Source: Spirogloea muscicola
Taxonomy: Eukaryota > Streptophyta > Zygnematophyceae > Spirogloeales > Spirogloeaceae
DNA length: 64,000 nucleotides
Direction of reading: 5' to 3'
Assembly (NCBI GenBank): GCA_009602725.1
Contig: WELB01000034.1
Span: 571,241 to 635,240 of the forward strand
Made by a program: the position numbers and the translations under genes. Of this stretch, positions 11,901 through 23,046 are shown piece after piece. The notes beneath the pieces are model-generated. The model searched no databases. It saw only the letters and a list, made by a program, of their open reading frames with translations, and had not been told where the DNA came from. The first letter of the stretch is position 1, and each line of letters starts with the position of its first letter.

Positions 11901-14900
11901 AAACAGATCTTGGGCCTTCAGCATGGAAAGCAATATGACAGTGTAAAGACCCTCAGATATGGCCACCTCATGATAATGACAGACCAGGTGAGCAGGAGCT
12001 TGTGCTGAATATCTCCTTGAGACAATTTGCCAATTCCACCACATACATGCAAGTATGTTGAACAGCATTTAAGATCAAAAGCATAAGATGCAACCTCTGC
12101 TTTATGCGTTACCCTGCATACCTCTTCATAAACTGTAAAACTTACTCCTCAGACCCCTGTCATGGCACTAGGATCATGATGGTTCCCACATCAAGGGCCT
12201 TCTGATCAACTTCATTCACTCCTTTTGGCCTTCACTTCTTGCAATTCCTTCATTCATGGTTGAATTCATCACACCAATTGTAAAGGTGAGGCCTTTGCTT
12301 TGTTCCAGATTGTCACGAGCAATCTGGAGCTGAAGGCTTAGCTCCAGATTGCATGGCCCAGCAAGCAGATGTGTGGTGGAGGAAGCCTAGAAGCTTAATT
12401 GCAGATTGCAAAAGAAGCCACCACAGTTGCAGGAAACAACTCAATTGTATGAACATGCTTCTGAGCTACAGAGACTGGTGAAAGTCTCAAGAACATTCTA
12501 AATTTGTCAAAGTTCTCAAATACAGGCAAGCAAAGGCAAGGAATCGCTATCGTTCTTTACTATCCCTGAGTATGAGAAGTGGAAGGAGTCACATGGGGGG
12601 CGCAAGCCCAAAGGGTGGAGCATCAAGTATTACAAGGTAGCCTATTGAGCCGCATGCTGATCTTCTTGTAGGCTGGGGTCGACCTGAATTGTTTGACTGA
12701 GCATCTCTGGTGCTACCTGCCTTGCTAGGGTCTTGGCACGAGCAGAAGGGAGGAGGCTATTGAGTACTTCAAGGCCCTGGACCAGCACAAGAAAGATTTC
12801 GAGTGGACAAATGACCACGAAGGCAGCTACATCGAGATGGCGTTTGCAAAGAAGAAGGTCGATGAGCGCAAGACTTGGCTTCGCAACTTTGAGGTGACAA
12901 CCGGATGGCATTTGCTAAATGCAAAACCCAGTGTCTTTGAGATGTCAATATTATGTCCCCAGAAAATTATTATGCTTCTGCAGTGCTGTAAGCCACCGAT
13001 AGACGCCATGGATTTCATCAATACAAATTTTCGTACTTTCCTTTCCAAGTTGCAAGTGGCTGACCAAGGTTTATCTCCTTTTACAGCCTGGCACCTACCT
13101 CGACCAAAGCACTCCCACTATCTCCTATCAAGACTTTGTCAACAAGGAACTGATCCTCTTCTCACTGGCTGATAATATGCGCTCAATACCCTCCGTCATG
13201 GATGGACTGAAGCCTGGTCAACGAAAGATACTGTATGCATGCTTCAAGAGAAATCTGACCAAGGAATGCAGGGTATGAGACATATCAAGCTTGACCGGTG
13301 ATCTCCCTGCATGTATGATACTTGGTCTACACCACTCATGGTTTGACGTGCCTTTAGCAGCAACTGAGTGATACAAAAGCTTTTATATTGACAAGAGTAT
13401 GTCTTTAAAGAGAATGTCCTGAGGACTTGCAGCAACATTGACACTTTCCTGTCCCTATAACGTATTGCTACTCGTCCAGGTTGCTTCTCTGGCAGGTTAT
13501 GTGACAGAGCACACAGCTTATCACCATGGCGAAGCCAGCTTGAACAGCACCATAACTGGGCTTGCTCAAGATTTTGTCGGCAGCAATAATATCAATCTGC
13601 TCTTTCCAAGTGGTGGCTTTGGCTCTCGAGCTCAGGTACGCAGTTGATTTGGACAGCATCCTGAAATTGCAACATCAGGAGAGCCTCTTGTGAACATCGC
13701 CGTGTTCACACAGGGGTGCAGGTGCTTATAGCTGATATGTTTTTGACTTCAGGGAGGCAAAGATGCTGCCAGTCCTCGATACACCCATACTTATCTATGC
13801 AAGATTACTCGTGCCATATTTCCTGAAGCTGATGACTGTCTCCTTTACTATCTCAATGATGATGGGCTTGCCATTGAACCAGTTTGGTAAGCACTGTACA
13901 GAGAATTTAACACAAGTTTTCATTGATTTCTAACAGCAATCTGTATAGGTGTGAATGTCGACTTTGACACGAGTAGTCTGAAGCTATTATGGCCTCAAAA
14001 CATTCTACCTTGTGCAGGTACTTGCCAATCATACCAATGGTATTAGTGAATGGAAGTGAGGGTATTGGTACAGGTTGGAGCTCATTTGTCCCAAACTACA
14101 ATCCACGCGAGCTGATAGCAAATTTAAAGAGCATGATCCAAGGAGGGCATGTGAAGACCATGGACCCTTGGTACAAGGGCTTTCAGGTCTGTCTACACTT
14201 TTTGGTCACATGTAAGCTGCAACACTGACATGGTAGCTGCTGTTGGCTGCATGGAAGAGCTGGAAGTTGAGGGCCTTTACTGTTGCTGAAGGTGCGGACC
14301 TGGACTGACCATGAATGACGATATTGCTGAATGTGTGCTCAGGGAAGCATCCAACTTGCAGCTACCAAAGAGAACGGGCAGTCTTACACTGTAACCGGAA
14401 CTATTCAACAGACTAGTGCAACAACCGTGGACATTACTGAGCTGCCCGTGCGCAGGTGGACACAGGACTACAAGGAGTTCCTTGAATCTCTCATGGAGAC
14501 CTCGGACAAGCAACGGGAACCATTCATCAAGGTTGCTTGTTTTTGCGGTGCTTTTTAGAAGCAATAGATAGCGCAGCAGTAGATAAGTTTGCATGATCTT
14601 ATAAGGATGCGGCTCAGACAAGGAGGGAAGACTTTCAGCTTCTTAATGCCGCAAGGCTCCTGACACAGATGGGGATCAACGCAGCACTCAATGACACCTT
14701 TCTCTAGTCCCTGCACCCTGTATCTGCAGTCCTTCAGCCAGCACCATTTCGATACCACCGTGCACTTTGTTGTGGAGTTAAGTGAGGCAAACATGGCACT
14801 GGCCCTAGCAGAAGGTCTGGAGAAAAAGTTCAAGCTCACTAGCACAATAAGCACAACTAACATGCACCTGTTTGACAAGGATGGCCGCATCACTAAATAT

Positions 14901-17900
14901 GATTCTCCTGAACAGAGTGAGCCACATCCCCTATTATCTTGCCCTTCTACTGCATATACATGCATCGTCTGCTCCTAGCCTGGGACGTTAGTGTGGCAGC
15001 TCTTTGATAGGTCTATTGCTTTACTCGTGCTAAGACTTATATGGCTGCCAAGCAAAGATATGGATGCTAATGGTCAGTGTGCTTGCATGATGCTTGCCAC
15101 AGTATTGTCAATGTTCTACGACATTAGATTGGAATATTACAACAAACGAAAGGCAAGTAGATATAGACAGTAATTTATATTTTGACTACGTGTGGCCAAA
15201 TGTGCAAATGTGATTTGCCAAAGACTGTAACTTATAATTGTCAATGTACTTGGACTGATGACCAACAATACGAAAGCATGCTATTCATAGGCTGGCTAGG
15301 TCGCTTGCTTTCCTCAGGCCTTCCAGCTGTCGCAGCTTAAGGAGGACTTAATAAGGTTGGACAATCGTACACGTTTTATCCTGGCTGTTGTACAAGGGAC
15401 TCTAATTGTCAGCAATCGCAGAAAGGCAGACCTCTTGGCCCAGCTGCAGGTAAGCCTTTCACAGTCTGTACATCTGGTCTTGAGACCAAGTACGACAACG
15501 ATGTGCTGGATGTGCTTTAAACTGTTGTTTAGGAACCACTGACAATGTTGTCAAAGCTTCAGCCGAGGTGGTGAAAGACCTGTTAATTCAATACATACTA
15601 CAAATCCTTGCAGGCTGCTGGGTTTGCCCCTCTGTCCACTGGTAAGAGTAAAAGGGTGATGCAAGCTGGAGATGTGGATGCTGAGGAGGATCAGGATGGT
15701 GATGAAGACATGGCGCAGCCTTCGGCATCGGCCTCAGGAGTTGCTGTAGGCTACGACTACTTGCTTTCAATGCCCTTGTGGAGCCTCACGCTTGAGAAGG
15801 TGGAGGAGCTCTGCAAAGAGAGAGATGCAAAGGAAGAGGAGATGCATGCCCTGGCAAAGGTGCAGCCCAAGAATATGTGGGACAGAGAACTGGACCAGCT
15901 CTTGGTTGCTTTGGAGGTCAGCATACATGTTCGTCAATCTATCGTATGTAGAAGCAAGAAAACCCTGTGATGGCTGATTATGCGAGCATATTGTGTAGTG
16001 ATGTTTATGCAGCTTGGCAAGCGTGCTCGTAGCCCATCAGGCGAGGAATGCATTTCCGTGTCCATTTACATGTATGTTCAGGCCAAGGAGGAGGAGGAGG
16101 AAGCTCAGATCAAAGAAAGCCAGCAAGGCTTCAAGGCACAGCCGAAGGCAGGGAAGGTCCAGAAGAAGACCCAGCTGAACAGTCACAGAGAAAACAAGGA
16201 GAATGTCATACCCACAGGTATAAAAATACTCTTAGAGTGCTGCTTGCCATACATGCTGCATATGTGAAGAGCAGCAAGCTTCTTTCGTTCGTGACCGTGG
16301 AAGGTAGACAAGAAACCTATACATACCTTATTTGTTCTGCAGGCAGAAACATGAAGGATGCATATGCAAGCAAGAAGCCTGCAGCAACTTCAAAACCCAT
16401 CCTTGCGAAGGCTTTGGGCAAGGTAAGATCCATTCATAGCAGGAAGCAAGTGTTAGACAGTACTGCTTTGATTCTCGTTGCTGAAGTGAATGTCTCCTCT
16501 ACCCTTCTATCTAGACCCGTTCATCCAACAAATTCAAGGAATTTAACACGTTATGCTGCTGAGTTTTCTTCAAACGAAAGCTGAACCTAACACTGGCTTC
16601 ACCTATTCTCAGCCCACCAGTGCAAGCATCCCAAAGCCAACAGGGAACCATCAACCTTCAGCTCCTCTGAGACAGCAGCCTTTAGCTGACAACGTGGTAA
16701 AAGCCTTTACAAAGTCCAAAAGCTTCAGCACTCCAAGCAGACACTAGGAATCTTTTTTCTTCATTTGATGAACATAATTGCAAAGCTTTATAACGACAGT
16801 ACTATCAGAGGCTATTGGTTGCAAGCTGTATCAGATGAGGCACTTTTTGCAAGTCGTGGCACACACATAGTGGCTACTGCCTTGTATGACATCAATTTTA
16901 CAAACCCAAAGGCTAACAATATCATTTTGCTAATTCGTCCCCGTAAGACCTCACAGGAAGTGGCAAGTGATGGTGATGAAGATTTTGGCTTGTCCCTGGA
17001 TGAAAGGTTGGCAGCTATGGCAAAGCAGCGCACGCAGCCTGCCATTGCACCAGGTATGATAGCTCTCAGCTTTTTTCAAGAGACCTATAAGCCTGCCTGA
17101 ATTTGCTGCTACTCTTCTGTAGGGGCTCCAACCAGGAGTAGCTAGCACTCTTTGAGTGTTGGTCCAGGACTGCTGTAAGGGAACCCAGTACACATGTAAC
17201 TCGTGACAAGCATGTGTAGTGTACACATCATTGTGAATTTGATTGTGTACTTCGCTTGTATTGCTTTGTCATAGCAGTCGTGCACATGTGTGAGCACTTA
17301 TGCAGGCATGGCAATGATTTGGCATGCAGCAGACAGCGTCACACAACGACTTGTTGATGACAAGGTTGGAAAAGAGAGTGCCAAAGCTGATATTGTATTG
17401 CAGCAAAGGCCGCCATCGCCCAAAATCAGCAGTACGTGCAACGATTGAACTCTTAAGCATTCATCATGCCAAGGCCTGACCTGGCGCTGGCTAAAATGCT
17501 CCACCAGGTTGTGGGAAAAGTACCACGAATGAGCACTTTAGCCACAGTGGCAGCCAAGGTTGTCTTGGCAAGATGCCTTGCACCTTGCAAAGGCGAATAT
17601 GTCAAGGCTGACCTGCTATACTTTCTCTGCAGTCGGCCTGCCTCTTGCTGCACGAAGCAAGGCAAGGAGAGCAGAAGCAGACAGCGAAGATGAGAGCGAA
17701 AAGGTCGGCATGATCGACTTGGACGATGAATCTGGCTCTGATTATGAGGTGCAACCGAAGAAGAAGAAGGCTTCAAGCAAAAAGGTGAGCTGTCCTATGT
17801 CTTCTATTCGCAGTGCTGGACACAGTTTGTCAGGTCTATGCATGAGAGCAAGCGCGGCCAGATTAACTGGTGGCTGGGAGAGGCCAGCCCAAAAGAATGG

Positions 17901-18874
17901 ACAAGGTCTGAAGGTATGCATGGCAATGGGTCTCAAGGGCCAAAGTAGTCCAGCCTTGGCATGCTAGCAATAGCCTACTGGGAGTGCCTGAAGTTGTGTA
18001 GTGGCTCCAGCAGGCTGGCAGAGCTCCAGCAAAGGAAAATCCTGCTGTCACCAAGAGCAGCAGGGCAACGGGGGTGGCTGCCAAAGGAGTACTGAAAACA
18101 GTCTCGGCAACAGAAGACAAGAACGACCTGGTGAAGCTTGCAGCTGGCTTGTCCGACATGGGCATTGCCAAACTCCTGCCTGATCAGGTCAGATGTTACC
18201 ATTTTCTCCTTATATTGCACAGAGCCATTGCAGCTTTGATTTGCACCAGGGCTAGGCCATTGCAAACTCATGTCACACTTGATATACTATGCCAAGCACC
18301 CTCGACCATCTGAAGGGTCATGGACGAAGTTGAGATCGTACTGATCATTGAATCCTTGTAACTTATTTATATCAGTGCACATGCAGGCCTCTGCTTTCAA
18401 ATTCAGCCCTCTTGTGCTGGTGCATTGACAAGTTCCTGATTGTAAATCTGATCTTACCCTTCTCATGTGTCAGACTCGAAACCGGGAGATAGACATGATG
18501 GTGGAAGTGCAGGTTCCTGGCAATGACATCAGGCCAAGCAGGCCTGTTCGTGCCAGTCGCGCAACAACGAAGGTACTCGAAATTGCTTTCTGCCTTCAGT
18601 CTTAGTGTGAGTAAGTTGTGGCTCCAGTCTAAGACATTGACGTGGTTAGTCACCTTTTGGCAGCAGCGCTGAGCATCCTGCAGGGCATTATCAGAGTTGC
18701 TTGTGTTATGCTGCAAACTCCTTAACAGATGCTATTTCTTTTTCGACCTGCATCAAAACGTGCCCTGCTATCTACTGCCTGCAGCGATATGTCATTGACA
18801 GTAGCAGTGGGGAGGAAGATGGAAACGCTGCCTCAGAGGGCGACGATGTGTACGACGATGCCTCCAGTCAATAA
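8999..18874 (+). CDS. TOP2: DNA topoisomerase II
   Basis: Eukaryotic type IIA topoisomerase: ATP-driven double-strand passage needed for replication and chromosome segregation, nuclear. Many small exons give a near-complete protein. In order: N-terminal MAARERTIEEMYQKKTQLEH and RPDAYIGS; GHKL ATPase motifs NNGDGIPVEIH and GGRNGYGAKLANIFS (9551-9853); transducer region around 11041-11310; Toprim motifs LILTEGDSAK (11634-11672) and DQDHDGSHIKG (split across the intron ending about 12171); breakage domain MDGLKPGQRKILYACF; catalytic tyrosine in ASPRYTHTYL (about 13767-13797); PMVLVNGSEGIGTGW; then a charged Lys/Glu/Ser-rich tail ending SEGDDVYDDASSQ, TAA at 18872-18874. The tail (from about 15630) is poorly conserved as usual and probably holds the nuclear localisation signal. 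The start ATG at 8999 has homologous sequence directly after it. Ends tail-to-tail with the MMAA-like gene. Confidence 0.95.
17846..17915 (+). repeat. Palindromic module (B-module) inside a TOP2 intron
   Basis: An AAGCGCGGCCAGATTAACTG-like lead, then GGTGGCTGGGAGAGGCCAGC, CCAAAAGAATGGACAAGG and TCTGAAGG. The same ~65-base string recurs almost unchanged at 31411-31475 and inverted at 47510-47575, so this is an insertion of a dispersed repeat into a C-terminal-region intron of TOP2. Confidence 0.75.
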
Positions 18875-19177
18875 GCCTTTCATTGGACAACCTCATAAGC
18901 ACTACAGAGCATAGTACCACAGCTTGATACCATTATGACCTGTGTGTCACCTTTATCTTGGCTTGCATTGAAACTCTTTTACACAAAATGGAAAGCTAGT
19001 TGTTCAAGCGTCGTCTTTGCTGTGGACATGCACAGACTTGAAGTGACAGTGGAAATGCTCAAGCACTGCCTGATGAAGTGGCAATTGTCAATGTCATCTG
19101 GATTGCAGCGCATCCAGCATTAATTAGTGACTGTTGTACAAAGCAATGGGTGGAGCCAACCTTGTGCACACAGGTAA
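18875..19177. other. Convergent intergenic, TOP2 / MMAA
   Basis: Three hundred bases between two converging stop codons. I see no further gene; it must hold both 3' UTRs. Confidence 0.5.
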
Positions 19178-21736
19178 TTAAAGTCTTTGAGCACGTTGAA
19201 GGATTGCGTCAACTATGCGATACGTTGCAGCCCTGATGGCAAGGCGACCTGCCAGGATGCTCTCCTCCGCCTCACCCAGAGCCAATCCCACATCTTGGTT
19301 CCTCCTTAACCTAGATCGCTTGAGGCATTTGTTCATGAGCATTAGGATGCAGACCCAGAGGCCTTTTATTACGCACAATCACTCTGTGATTGGCTAGACC
19401 ACAGACCATGCGTGCTACAATGGTTGCTACAAACAGCAGTCATAGTGCTTGGAGATTTGCAAGTGCTTGGCCATCTTTACATTAGTAAAGATGGGCCGTG
19501 CATGAGAAAGATAATGGTGCCAGGGTGAAGTCACCTGTCGAGGAGCTCGTCCTGGACGCTGCTCCACAGTAGCTGCTGCTGCTGGGCGTCCCGGCGTGCC
19601 CGCAGCTCCCCAGACGCCCGCATGGCACCCTCAAACTCAGCCAGCTGCTGCCAAAGCTCCTCAAGGCCGGCGCCGGTGCATGCGCTGCAAGCGAGTACCT
19701 GAGATGCTCGTCGATAGTCAGCCGCACACTGCACGTGCCATGGCCCAGCTGGTGCTGGAGTGCTTGTAATTGACGCTACTGGATGAAAGATAAGACATGT
19801 GACTTGCCTTGAGTCCCACGCCGCCTAAGTGCTCGCCAGCAAGGGGCAGGTTGGGAAGCTCACCGGCGTGGACCAGCATCGTGTCCGGGGCCGGAGGTAC
19901 TGTAGAGCATTCTGGTACTCCCTTACGGCTGCCCGGGCACTGTGCAGGAGGTCGCCATCAGCCTTGTTGACCACAATGAAGTCGGCGACCTCCACAATGC
20001 CTGCACTCGGTCGCGAGCCCAGTGTAGAGATCCGTGAAGACACACTAGTCCCAAATAGGAGAAAGACGCGACCAAAGAATCACGGCCACTAAAATTGCTG
20101 TCAAAGCCAGCCCGCGTCCACATGCACCATACCTTTCTTGATGCCCTGCAGCTCGTCTCCCCCGGCCGGCTGGAGGACGAGGAGCAGGGCGTCAACAATG
20201 GCCGCCACAGCAGTGTCGCCCTGGCCGCCGCCGACGGTCTCGACCATGAGCACATTGCATCCTGCCGCCTGGAGCAACATGACAGCTGTGTCAGTCTTAT
20301 ATCAAAGCCATGCAGCTATCATTGCAACCTATGAGCAATTACATCACAAATGCTGCATGTGACATGGACATCATAGGAGACACATACGATATGACCTTTT
20401 CGACTTGTTGATTGTCTTAAATCCTTGTACGCAGACAACCAGTTAGCCTATAACAAAACGTGCCAAGCTCTTGTCTATGACTTTCAGATAGACAGCACTG
20501 TGCCAAGGAAATAAGAGTGCAGCATTGGTCGTTAGCCGCGCCGGGGACCTCGCATAGCAACGTGGCATCGAAACTGTTGCGGGCAATGCCGCCGCCATGG
20601 CATCTCGATGGAGTTGGGCGGACAAAGGCTTCTGGGTGGCGTGAGAGCTCCTCCATGCGCGTCTTGTCGCCAAGGATGGACCCGCCACTCTGTGCCGACG
20701 ATGGGTCGATGGCCAGCACAGCCACCTTATGGCCCTTGGACGTGGCCAGCAGCCCCAGGCCTGTGACGTGCGCACACACGATTGGATCATACTTCTGATA
20801 TCGCCAGCCTACCAAGCTAGCTGTGCAGCATCATTCTGCCGCTAGTGATGTAAAGGATACGACTATGCTGGTAGCCGTGAGAAGTACTAAGCCTGCTGCT
20901 CTACCAGTATCAGAGGGGGTTTTGCAGATGGCGACTAACGCTCAATCAGGCTGGACTTGCCAGCCCCCGGGGGGCCTGTGACACCAACGCGAAACATTTG
21001 CCGCTCTCTCAGAAGGGGGCTCGCCAACACCACGTGCTGCAGTAGTGCAGCCGCCTGCGAGCGGTGGTCGCTGAGGATGGGCGGCACAGGAGCTGCTTGG
21101 GCATTTTGAGCCACCGTATCGAGCCGCCCATCAAGGAGATGCAAAACCCCAGAAAGACGATGGCCGGGTATGGAGGAGAGGAGGCTTGCTGCATACCTGC
21201 GCTGCGACTCGCACAACGTGATTGCCCGGCTGAGGAAGCTGTGGTGCCCCGCCAGTAAGCCTGGTACATGGTGGATAGCGCCCCGCGCAGAGAGTGGAAA
21301 GAAGCTCTTAAATTAGTGCAAGGAGTCAAACGAATTGGTGCTCAGTATGGGGGCATAGAGATGCTGGACACGGGAATGGAGACCGTTGTTGCATGTGCAA
21401 GTGGAATGCCCGCCCCATGAGCCGCCAGGGAGCCAGCCTAGCTCAGCAGGGAAGCGTACCATCTGCCAAAGCTTGCGTGCTGGGCGTCAGCTCAGGGCTC
21501 GTCGCTCGGGAGGGCCTGCAGCTGGCGGAGGAGGTGCCGCGTGCAGAAAGAAGTGCAGAGGCCTGGGGCCGGCCCAACGGGCGGCCGCCTCGGTCGTGCC
21601 GCGGGCCGTGCCGCGCAACCCCACGCCGGGCAGCTGCGCCGGCGGCCGTGGCCCGGCCATCAGTGGCCGACTGGTAGCAGCGGCGGGCTGCCGGCACGAC
21701 CGCCCACAAGGACCGGAGGCGCCGCGGGGCCGCCAT
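19178..21736 (-). CDS. MMAA: MMAA/MeaB-type P-loop GTPase (methylmalonyl-CoA mutase chaperone)
   Basis: ArgK/MeaB/MMAA GTPase, which gates delivery and repair of adenosylcobalamin on methylmalonyl-CoA mutase in mitochondria. Visible in order on the minus strand: presequence-like start MAAPRRLRSLWAVVPAARR (ATG at 21736; Arg/Ala-rich, few acids); RAITLCESQRR; Walker A VGVTGPPGAGKSSLIE (about 20945-20990); KGHKVAVLAIDPSS; GGSILGDKTRMEELS; FVRPTPSR; ETVGGGQGDTAVA (G3); PAGGDELQGIKKG; VVNKADGDLL (G4, NKxD); ELWQQLAEFEGAMRASGEL; C-terminal ILAGRLAIRAATYRIVDAIL, stop at 19178. The order and spacing match human MMAA along its length. The junction between the presequence exon and RAITLCESQRR is not fully resolved. 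Seed plants lack this pathway, so its presence argues for an alga using B12. Confidence 0.88.
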
Positions 21737-22043
21737 GGCGCCCCCTCCTGGGGCGCCGGCAGGAGATCGCCGAGAGCCGAAAAGCTAGAGCTTGTGCCGA
21801 GGTGCTGGTGTATGTTGGGCCAGCCGTGGCCCCGCCCGTTCCGCCGAGCCGGTCTGACGAGCGCCCGCCGCCTGCGATGACGAGTCACGGCATCCGCTGT
21901 CCCGGCGGCTGCAATCCGACGCAAAACAAACATTTCTGTTGTGGCGAACGGCTGAAATCGAAAATTGGAAATATCAGGAGAGGGGTCTCCTGCGAAGCAC
22001 AAATCTCTCTACGCGTTATGCATGTTCACGATATTTGGAAGAA

Positions 22044-22106
22044 ATAGATATTCCAACGTAAGGCAATGGCTGTGAGAGGCCAGCCCAAAAAGCAATGGAC
22101 TGGTTA
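22044..22106 (+). repeat. B-module upstream of CDH1
   Basis: ATTCCAACGTAAGGCAATGG then CTGTGAGAGGCCAGCCCAAA and AAGCAATGGACTGG: one copy of the palindromic module, lying between the divergent MMAA and CDH1 genes just before the GC-rich stretch that runs into the gap. Confidence 0.75.
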
Positions 22107-22318
22107 GGCAAAAAATAACAGCTTAGGGTTACCCGTTATCAGTGTTAACCTATTTTCAGCTGCGGAGGCCAGTTTACAGCGTGCCGTGATCAGGGGAGCG
22201 CCCCCCCCGCGACGGCAAGCTCCCCAAGACCGGGGCTTCCTGCAGCCGGGCCCGGAATGCGCGACGCGTGGCGCCTTCGCGCCAAAAGAGGGGGGTGCGA
22301 GTACCGCCCCCCCCCCCC

Positions 22319-23046
22319 NNNNNNNNNNNNNNNNNNNNNNNNNNNNNNNNNNNNNNNNNNNNNNNNNNNNNNNNNNNNNNNNNNNNNNNNNNNNNNNNNN
22401 NNNNNNNNNNNNNNNNNNNNNNNNNNNNNNNNNNNNNNNNNNNNNNNNNNNNNNNNNNNNNNNNNNNNNNNNNNNNNNNNNNNNNNNNNNNNNNNNNNNN
22501 NNNNNNNNNNNNNNNNNNNNNNNNNNNNNNNNNNNNNNNNNNNNNNNNNNNNNNNNNNNNNNNNNNNNNNNNNNNNNNNNNNNNNNNNNNNNNNNNNNNN
22601 NNNNNNNNNNNNNNNNNNNNNNNNNNNNNNNNNNNNNNNNNNNNNNNNNNNNNNNNNNNNNNNNNNNNNNNNNNNNNNNNNNNNNNNNNNNNNNNNNNNN
22701 NNNNNNNNNNNNNNNNNNNNNNNNNNNNNNNNNNNNNNNNNNNNNNNNNNNNNNNNNNNNNNNNNNNNNNNNNNNNNNNNNNNNNNNNNNNNNNNNNNNN
22801 NNNNNNNNNNNNNNNNNNNNNNNNNNNNNNNNNNNNNNNNNNNNNNNNNNNNNNNNNNNNNNNNNNNNNNNNNNNNNNNNNNNNNNNNNNNNNNNNNNNN
22901 NNNNNNNNNNNNNNNNNNNNNNNNNNNNNNNNNNNNNNNNNNNNNNNNNNNNNNNNNNNNNNNNNNNNNNNNNNNNNNNNNNNNNNNNNNNNNNNNNNNN
23001 NNNNNNNNNNNNNNNNNNNNNNNNNNNNNNNNNNNNNNNNNNNNNN
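22319..23046. other. Assembly gap (728 N)
   Basis: Unsequenced run. Its left flank is very GC-rich and ends in a C tract, a usual cause of dropout. The start codon and N-terminus of CDH1 probably lie here or just to the left. Confidence 1.
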
